Positions 59,538-64,000 of a DNA stretch of 64,000 bases are shown piece after piece. Source of the DNA: CAMTUW01 sp947085035 (lineage in GTDB: Bacteria; Actinomycetota; Coriobacteriia; Anaerosomatales; PHET01); NCBI GenBank assembly GCA_947085035.1, contig CAMTUW010000017.1, forward strand, positions 39,268-103,267, given 5' to 3'. Every line of letters starts with the position of its first letter. Position 1 is the stretch's first letter. The translations under genes were made by a program, and so were the position numbers. The notes under the pieces are model-generated. The model ran no database searches. It was not told where the DNA came from and worked only from the letters and a program-made list of their open reading frames with translations.

Positions 59538-60572
59538 ATGCTGAACGATCGCCGCCGCCGAGTGCTGCAGGCACTCATCGAGGAATACGTCACCAGCGCC
59601 TCGCCCGTGGGCTCGAGGACGCTTGTCGAACGCCATGATCTGGGCTGTAGCCCAGCGACGGTGCGAAACGAGCTCTCGATTCTCGAGGAGACGGGCTTCG
59701 TGGTGCAGCCCCATGTCTCTGCGGGTCGCATACCAACGGACACGGGGTACCGCTCGTTCGTCGATGACCTGCTGGAACACCCGGACTCCACCGCCTCCGT
59801 CGAGAAACCCGCCCCGTCACCGCGCACCAACCGCGTCGAGATAGACGAGGTCATGCGCGATACGACCGTCGCACTCACGCAACTCACGCGCTGCATCGCG
59901 GTGACGATCGCGCCGAGCATCACCGTGGCCCGTCTGAAAAGGCTCGATCTGCTCTCCATGGCACCGCGACGCGCGCTGTTCGTGTTGATCACCGAGACGG
60001 GCCAGGTCGTGAATCGCTCCATCGATCTGCCGCTTGACGTGTCGCCCGAGCGGCTCTCCGAGGTCGAGCGTGCGCTCAACGCCTCGGTCGTTGGCAAGCG
60101 CGCCTGCGAGATCAGGCCGATCAAGAACGCGCTTGACCAGGGCTCCGCTGCTGCATCGGCTGACGAGGCGCTGCTCGGGTGCGTGGTCGACGAGATCATC
60201 GACGCGCTGGCCGAGGCCGCACGCGACCGGCTGCACCACGCCGGGGTTCCCGCGCTTCTCGCGCATCCGGAGTTTCACGACGCCGAGCGGGCGCGACCGC
60301 TGATCGAGTTCCTGGAAGACGGCATCGCCGTGCTTGAGTCGCTCTCGGAGGTCCTCACGACAAAGGACCTCATCGTGCGCATCGGTCATGAGAACCAGCG
60401 CGTCGAGTTGGGCAACGTGAGCATCGTCGCTTCGGCCTACTCGGCGGGAGACGCGAGTGCAGCCGAGGGACTCGTGGGAGTCGTGGGGCCAACGCGGATG
60501 GACTACCAGCACACCATCGGAGCCGTGCGCGCGGCTTCGGTCAGGCTCACCGAGACACTCTCGGATCAATGA
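59538..60572 (+). CDS. hrcA: Heat-inducible transcription repressor HrcA
   Basis: This 344-residue repressor has an N-terminal winged HTH (residues 1-75): RRRVLQALIEEYVTSASPVGSRTL and SPATVRNELSILEETGFVVQPHVSAGRIPTD. A GAF-like and dimerisation domain follows, ending in IGHENQR, the stretch VELGNVSIVASAY, and GVVGPTRMDYQHTIGAV. HrcA represses chaperone genes at CIRCE sites. One such site lies just upstream, so the gene is autoregulated. Confidence 0.97.
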   Translation: MLNDRRRRVLQALIEEYVTSASPVGSRTLVERHDLGCSPATVRNELSILEETGFVVQPHVSAGRIPTDTGYRSFVDDLLEHPDSTASVEKPAPSPRTNRVEIDEVMRDTTVALTQLTRCIAVTIAPSITVARLKRLDLLSMAPRRALFVLITETGQVVNRSIDLPLDVSPERLSEVERALNASVVGKRACEIRPIKNALDQGSAAASADEALLGCVVDEIIDALAEAARDRLHHAGVPALLAHPEFHDAERARPLIEFLEDGIAVLESLSEVLTTKDLIVRIGHENQRVELGNVSIVASAYSAGDASAAEGLVGVVGPTRMDYQHTIGAVRAASVRLTETLSDQ

Positions 60573-60596
60573 CCAATCGAGTAGGGAGAAGGACAC

Positions 60597-61742
60597 GTGC
60601 CAGCAAGTACCCGAGATTACTACGAGACTCTGGGAGTCGAGCGTTCGGCCAACGCTGAAGAGGTCAAGCGCGCGTTTCGGCGCAAGGCTCGCGAGTTTCA
60701 CCCCGACGTGAACAAGGCAGAAGACGCCGAGGACCGCTTCAAAGAGATCAACGAGGCCTACGACGTACTGTCCGATCCCGGCAAGCGCGAGCAGTATGAC
60801 CGGTTCGGCAGCGTTGGTCGCGGTGCGGGCGGCTCCGGCCCCGCGGGTGGCTACGTCGATCTGAACGACCTGTTCGGCGGCGGTCCCGGCTTTGACATGG
60901 GTGACCTGTTCAGCGCGTTCTTCGGGGGCGTGTCAGGTGCTGCGCGTGGTGCTCGACGCGAGGGCCGCGACATGTCCATGACGCTGGGCATCACGCTGGA
61001 AGAGGCGGCCACCGGCGTCGAGAAAGACGTCGTGATCGACCGCCTTGCCACGTGCGACGTGTGCGACGGAACGGGCTCTGCCGAAAACGGGGGAGTCACG
61101 ACCTGTTCTGACTGCCGCGGCTCGGGCCAGCGCATGGCGGAGCGCCGGACGTTCATCGGTACCATGCAGACGGTCGTTCCCTGCGAGCGTTGCAGTGCAA
61201 GCGGTCAGGTGATCGAGCAGCCCTGCGAGGAGTGCCAGGGTTCCGGTCGCGTCCCGGATCGCCAGCACATCAGCGTGAAGATCCCGGCTGGTATCCGTGA
61301 CGGCCAACAGATCCAACTGCGGGGAGTAGGCGAGGCGGGCATTCGCGGTGCGCTGGCCGGCGACCTCATCGTTGCCGTGCGTGTCGCACCTCACGACTAT
61401 CTTCATCGTGAGGGGGATGATCTGCACTGCAAGTCGAGCGTCACGATCACCCAGGCGGCACTGGGCGCCGAACTGACGGTGTGCGGGCTGCTCGAAGACA
61501 ACAGCATCAAGGTTCCGTCGGGCACCCAGCACGGCGACACCGTCCGCTTGAGAGGCGGCGGTATGCCACGTCCGGGTGGATCCAGCCGAGGCGACCTGAT
61601 CGTGCACCTGGGTATCGATGTGCCCAAGAAGCTCTCGAAGCGCCAAAAGGAACTCCTGAAGGAGCTCTCCGCAGAGTTCGGTGACGATGCCAGCGAAGTG
61701 AAGAGCACTCTCGAGAAACTCAAAGATTGGCTGAGGGGCTGA
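60597..61742 (+). CDS. dnaJ: Chaperone DnaJ
   Basis: This 381-residue type I Hsp40 has a J domain at 5-70 with the HPD motif (REFHPDVNK) and a G/F-rich stretch. The zinc-finger domain has four CxxCxGxG-type repeats: CDVCDGTGSA, CSDCRGSGQ, CERCSASGQ and CEECQGSGR. Two C-terminal substrate-binding domains follow. It stimulates DnaK ATPase activity. The GTG is 24 bp after hrcA, so heat control through CIRCE extends to it. grpE and dnaK are not nearby. Confidence 0.97.
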   Translation: MPASTRDYYETLGVERSANAEEVKRAFRRKAREFHPDVNKAEDAEDRFKEINEAYDVLSDPGKREQYDRFGSVGRGAGGSGPAGGYVDLNDLFGGGPGFDMGDLFSAFFGGVSGAARGARREGRDMSMTLGITLEEAATGVEKDVVIDRLATCDVCDGTGSAENGGVTTCSDCRGSGQRMAERRTFIGTMQTVVPCERCSASGQVIEQPCEECQGSGRVPDRQHISVKIPAGIRDGQQIQLRGVGEAGIRGALAGDLIVAVRVAPHDYLHREGDDLHCKSSVTITQAALGAELTVCGLLEDNSIKVPSGTQHGDTVRLRGGGMPRPGGSSRGDLIVHLGIDVPKKLSKRQKELLKELSAEFGDDASEVKSTLEKLKDWLRG

Positions 61743-61748
61743 CGCGAC

Positions 61749-62528
61749 ATGTCCGCCCACCGATTCTTCCTGACAGCGCCGCTGCCGGTCTCGGCCCATG
61801 GCTCACCGGTCACGGCGCCACTTTCGCTTGAGGACCTGCACCACGCCGTGAACGTGTTGCGCGTGCGCTCCGGCGAGGTGATCGAGCTCGTCGAGCCCAA
61901 CGGTGCTGTGTTGCGCGTTGAAGTGGTCGACGCCTCGGTCGCTGTGCTGACGGGCGTGGCCGTCGAGCAACTGCCGCAACTTACGCGCGAGCCCGCTGTG
62001 GTGCTGGTCCAAGGCGTCGCGAAGGGCGAGAAGATGGACGCGATCGTTCGCCACGCCGTGGAGTTGGGCGCGACTGAAGTGCTGCCGTTCATGGCTGCGA
62101 GGAGCATCGTGCGCCTGGACGCCGCGAAGCGCGCCGAGCGCGGCACGCGCTGGCGACGCATCGCGAAGTCCGCGGCCGAACAGGCGCACCGCAACAGCGT
62201 GCCGGTGGTGCACGACCCCGTGAGCGCGAGCGTGCTGCCGGAGCTGCTGGCCGACTTCGATCGCGTGGTGGTGCTGTGGGAAGAGACGAGCAGCGAGGGG
62301 CAGGGTCTCGCGACCGCGCTGGCTCCTGTGCGCGGGCGGGCCGATGCGCGCGTGGCGGTTGTGGTGGGCCCCGAAGGCGGCCTGACCGCCGAGGAGGTCG
62401 AGGAGCTGACCGACGTCGGCGCTGTGACCGCGACGCTTGGTGTGAACGTGCTGCGCGCAGAGACCGCCGCGCTGATCGCGCTGGGACTTGCGATACATGA
62501 GCTGGGTGGGCTGGGGAACGCTCGGTGA
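61749..62528 (+). CDS. rsmE: 16S rRNA (uracil-1498-N3)-methyltransferase
   Basis: This 259-residue protein has an N-terminal PUA-like domain (RFFLTAPLPV, HHAVNVLRVRSGEVIEL) followed by a SPOUT methyltransferase knot with VLVQGVAKGEKMDAIVRHAVELGATEV, VVVGPEGGLTAEEVEEL and LGVNVLRAETAALIALGL. It methylates 16S rRNA helix 44. The prmA gene that often lies between dnaJ and rsmE is absent. The mtaB GTG overlaps its stop. Confidence 0.96.
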   Translation: MSAHRFFLTAPLPVSAHGSPVTAPLSLEDLHHAVNVLRVRSGEVIELVEPNGAVLRVEVVDASVAVLTGVAVEQLPQLTREPAVVLVQGVAKGEKMDAIVRHAVELGATEVLPFMAARSIVRLDAAKRAERGTRWRRIAKSAAEQAHRNSVPVVHDPVSASVLPELLADFDRVVVLWEETSSEGQGLATALAPVRGRADARVAVVVGPEGGLTAEEVEELTDVGAVTATLGVNVLRAETAALIALGLAIHELGGLGNAR

Positions 62529-63799
62529 GTGCTGCGACGTCCGGTGCGCACAACCTCGCGGTCGCGTTCAAGACGCTGGGCTGCAAAGTCAACCGCGTCG
62601 AGAGCGACTCGATGGCCGCCGAACTGCTGGGCCGCGGCTGCCGCATGGTCCAGGAGGACGAAGCCGCTGTGATCGTCGTGAACACCTGCACCGTGACCGG
62701 CGAGGCCGACGCCAAGGCCCGCAAGGCAGTCCGGCATGCGCTGAAGGCGGCAGGGGAGCCGGTGGTCGTGGTGACCGGGTGCCTGGCCGCAATCGACGCC
62801 GAGGCGCTTCGAGCGCTGGGCGAGCGGGTCCTGGTCGAGGCTGACAAGGAGGCGGTCGCTGTCCGGGTAGCGACTGCGCTGGGGCTGGCCGCAGCCGACC
62901 CGTTCGCGACTCCCGCCCCCGCGCGCGCCCCGCGCACCGGCGAGGGCTTCCGCGTCCGCGTGCCGGTCAAGATCCAAGACGGCTGCGACAACTTCTGCAC
63001 CTACTGCATCGTCCCGTATGCTCGCGGGTTGCCCCGCTCCATGCCCGTCGCCGACGTGATCGCCGAAGTCGCGGCGCTGGCCGCCGAAGGTGTGTGCGAG
63101 GTGGTGCTGACTGGGATCAACCTAGGGCGGTATTCAGACGGCGACATGGGCCTGCCGGGGCTGGTCGGTGCGGTGGCGCAGACCGGCATCTCGCGACTGC
63201 GCTTGTCGAGCATCGAACCGCCGGATGTGACCGATGAGTTGCTCGCGGTGATGGCGAAGCACGGCGATGTCGTGTGCCCGCATCTGCACGTGCCGCTGCA
63301 GAACGGCTCGGATGCGGTGCTCGAGGCGATGGGGCGCCGGTACACGGCGGCTCAGTACGTGGAGCGCATCGAGGCGGCGAGGAGCGCAGTGCCCGGGCTC
63401 GCGGTGACGACCGATGTGATCGCGGGTTTCCCGGGCGAGACCGACGATGATCACGCGGCGACACACGCGTTGTGCGAGCGGGTTGGTTTCAGCCGGCTGC
63501 ACGTGTTCCGGTACTCGCCGCGCGAGGGAACTGTCGCCGCGGCGCGCACCGCACGGGTCGTGCCAGAGGTGAAGGCAGAGCGTGCCCGGACGTTGCGAGC
63601 ACTGGACACGCGACTACGCGAAGCATTCGCAGGGGCGCTGTTGGGATGCGCCGTTGAGGTTCTAGTGGAGCGAATCGACGGAGAAGAGGCGGCTGGCACC
63701 ACGCTTGAGTACCTGGATGTGCGGTTGCCGGCGGCCGGTTTGGTCGCGGGACAGACGGTCGTGGTCACGTTGGGTGAGGGGATGACCGGGGCGTGCTGA
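62525..63799 (+). CDS. mtaB: tRNA t6A37 methylthiotransferase MtaB
   Basis: This 424-residue enzyme converts t6A37 to ms2t6A37 in tRNA. The N-terminal UPF0004 domain supplies three cysteines (TLGCKVNRVES, VNTCTVTGEAD, VTGCLAAID). The radical-SAM domain has CDNFCTYCIVPYARG and LTGINLGRYSDGDMG, with HLHVPLQNGSDAVLEAMGRRY. A C-terminal TRAM-like region ends the protein. It is the last gene of the hemW-hrcA-dnaJ-rsmE-mtaB group. Confidence 0.95.
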   Translation: MSAATSGAHNLAVAFKTLGCKVNRVESDSMAAELLGRGCRMVQEDEAAVIVVNTCTVTGEADAKARKAVRHALKAAGEPVVVVTGCLAAIDAEALRALGERVLVEADKEAVAVRVATALGLAAADPFATPAPARAPRTGEGFRVRVPVKIQDGCDNFCTYCIVPYARGLPRSMPVADVIAEVAALAAEGVCEVVLTGINLGRYSDGDMGLPGLVGAVAQTGISRLRLSSIEPPDVTDELLAVMAKHGDVVCPHLHVPLQNGSDAVLEAMGRRYTAAQYVERIEAARSAVPGLAVTTDVIAGFPGETDDDHAATHALCERVGFSRLHVFRYSPREGTVAAARTARVVPEVKAERARTLRALDTRLREAFAGALLGCAVEVLVERIDGEEAAGTTLEYLDVRLPAAGLVAGQTVVVTLGEGMTGAC

Positions 63800-63815
63800 G
63801 CGGCTGCTGGACGAG

Positions 63816-63982
63816 TTGCTCGGGGATACTTCTCCTGTGCTAGAGCGAGGACGCGCTGTCGAACTTCAAGCTTCAAATCCGCACCACGGTGCGTGTATTG
63901 CAGGAGCGATCATTCTGAGAAACACCTGCGGGACTCCTTGCGTGACGCGTCACCTGCAACCAAGCTTGTTCGCGGATACTTC
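63816..63982. repeat. Two 17-bp direct repeats, possible mobile-element end
   Basis: TTGCTCGGGGATACTTC (63816-63832) and TTGTTCGCGGATACTTC (63966-63982) match at 15 of 17 bases, exactly 150 bp apart. They lie in the gene-free final 200 bp after mtaB. Spaced terminal repeats are found at the ends of some insertion sequences such as the IS21 family. No transposase is visible before the window ends. Confidence 0.45.
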
Positions 63983-64000
63983 CTATAATATCAGTTGATA

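Noticed and set aside
61403..62977. 524-residue minus-strand frame opposite dnaJ/rsmE/mtaB
   Set aside because: Ser/Arg/Thr-rich antisense shadow crossing three real genes.
63816..63998. 60-residue frame at the right edge
   Set aside because: No ribosome-binding site, no recognisable protein and it covers the repeat region.
1..64000. CRISPR array or complete prophage
   Set aside because: No regularly spaced repeats and no phage structural or integrase genes were seen on either strand.

Overview
The window is GC-rich, densely coding DNA from a bacterial chromosome. It looks like an anaerobic or microaerophilic actinobacterium, possibly of the Coriobacteriia or a related deep lineage. That placement is inference. 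It rests on the GC content, frequent GTG starts, a selenocysteine-type uptake hydrogenase, many [4Fe-4S] enzymes, the mreBCD-mrdA-rodA-rng-rplU-rpmA-obg gene order and the absence of genes for aerobic respiration. No rRNA, CRISPR array, prophage or complete mobile element is visible.

Region 1 (1-9.9 kb) is energy metabolism. A minus-strand operon encodes a Tat-exported [NiFeSe] hydrogenase: small subunit hysB, large subunit hysA, a b-type cytochrome, then a radical-SAM coproporphyrinogen-oxidase-like protein cut by the window edge. The hysA frame is interrupted by an in-frame TGA at the active-site cysteine position and continues through the expected C-terminal motif to abut the next start codon. 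A hairpin fitting a bacterial SECIS follows the TGA. Divergent from this lie a DUF2249 protein, a HAD phosphatase, a large FAD plus Fe-S oxidoreductase with a methionine-rich tail and two operator-like palindromes in front, a Crp-family regulator and a small cytochrome-b5-like protein.

Region 2 (9.9-24.5 kb) is mixed. It holds an rRNA/tRNA uracil methyltransferase, a receiver-PilT fusion ATPase, an OsmC protein, a GT2 glycosyltransferase followed by BshB1-like and BshC-like genes, a ferredoxin, PlsY with a diacylglycerol-kinase-like protein, tRNA-Arg(CCG), a FusA2-type EF-G paralogue, a lipoprotein cyclophilin, a TPR membrane protein, ndk and radC.

Region 3 (24.7-43.8 kb) is a long co-oriented block. 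It contains mreBCD, mrdA and rodA (cell shape), a DUF697 protein, the TIGR03960/TIGR03936 radical-SAM pair, rng, rplU, rpmA, obg, proB, proA, nadD, yqeK, an LCP/LytR_C protein, rsfS, an EamA transporter and tRNA-Ala(GGC). Region 4 (43.8-53.8 kb) has a DUF218 protein, leuS, comEA, comEC, holA, rpsT (opposite strand) and lepA.

Region 5 (53.8-58.3 kb) separates lepA from hemW. It carries an unexplained leader of about 300 bp, a three-gene translationally coupled cassette (sugar-phosphate/choline-type cytidylyltransferase, PLP aminotransferase/decarboxylase-like enzyme, CDP-alcohol phosphatidyltransferase), a YefM-YoeB toxin-antitoxin pair and dusB. The cassette reads as a self-contained route for making and transferring a phospho-amino-alcohol or related head group. 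Region 6 (58.3-63.8 kb) is hemW-hrcA-dnaJ-rsmE-mtaB with a CIRCE element before hrcA. The last 200 bp hold two 17-bp direct repeats that may mark the end of a mobile element lying beyond the window.
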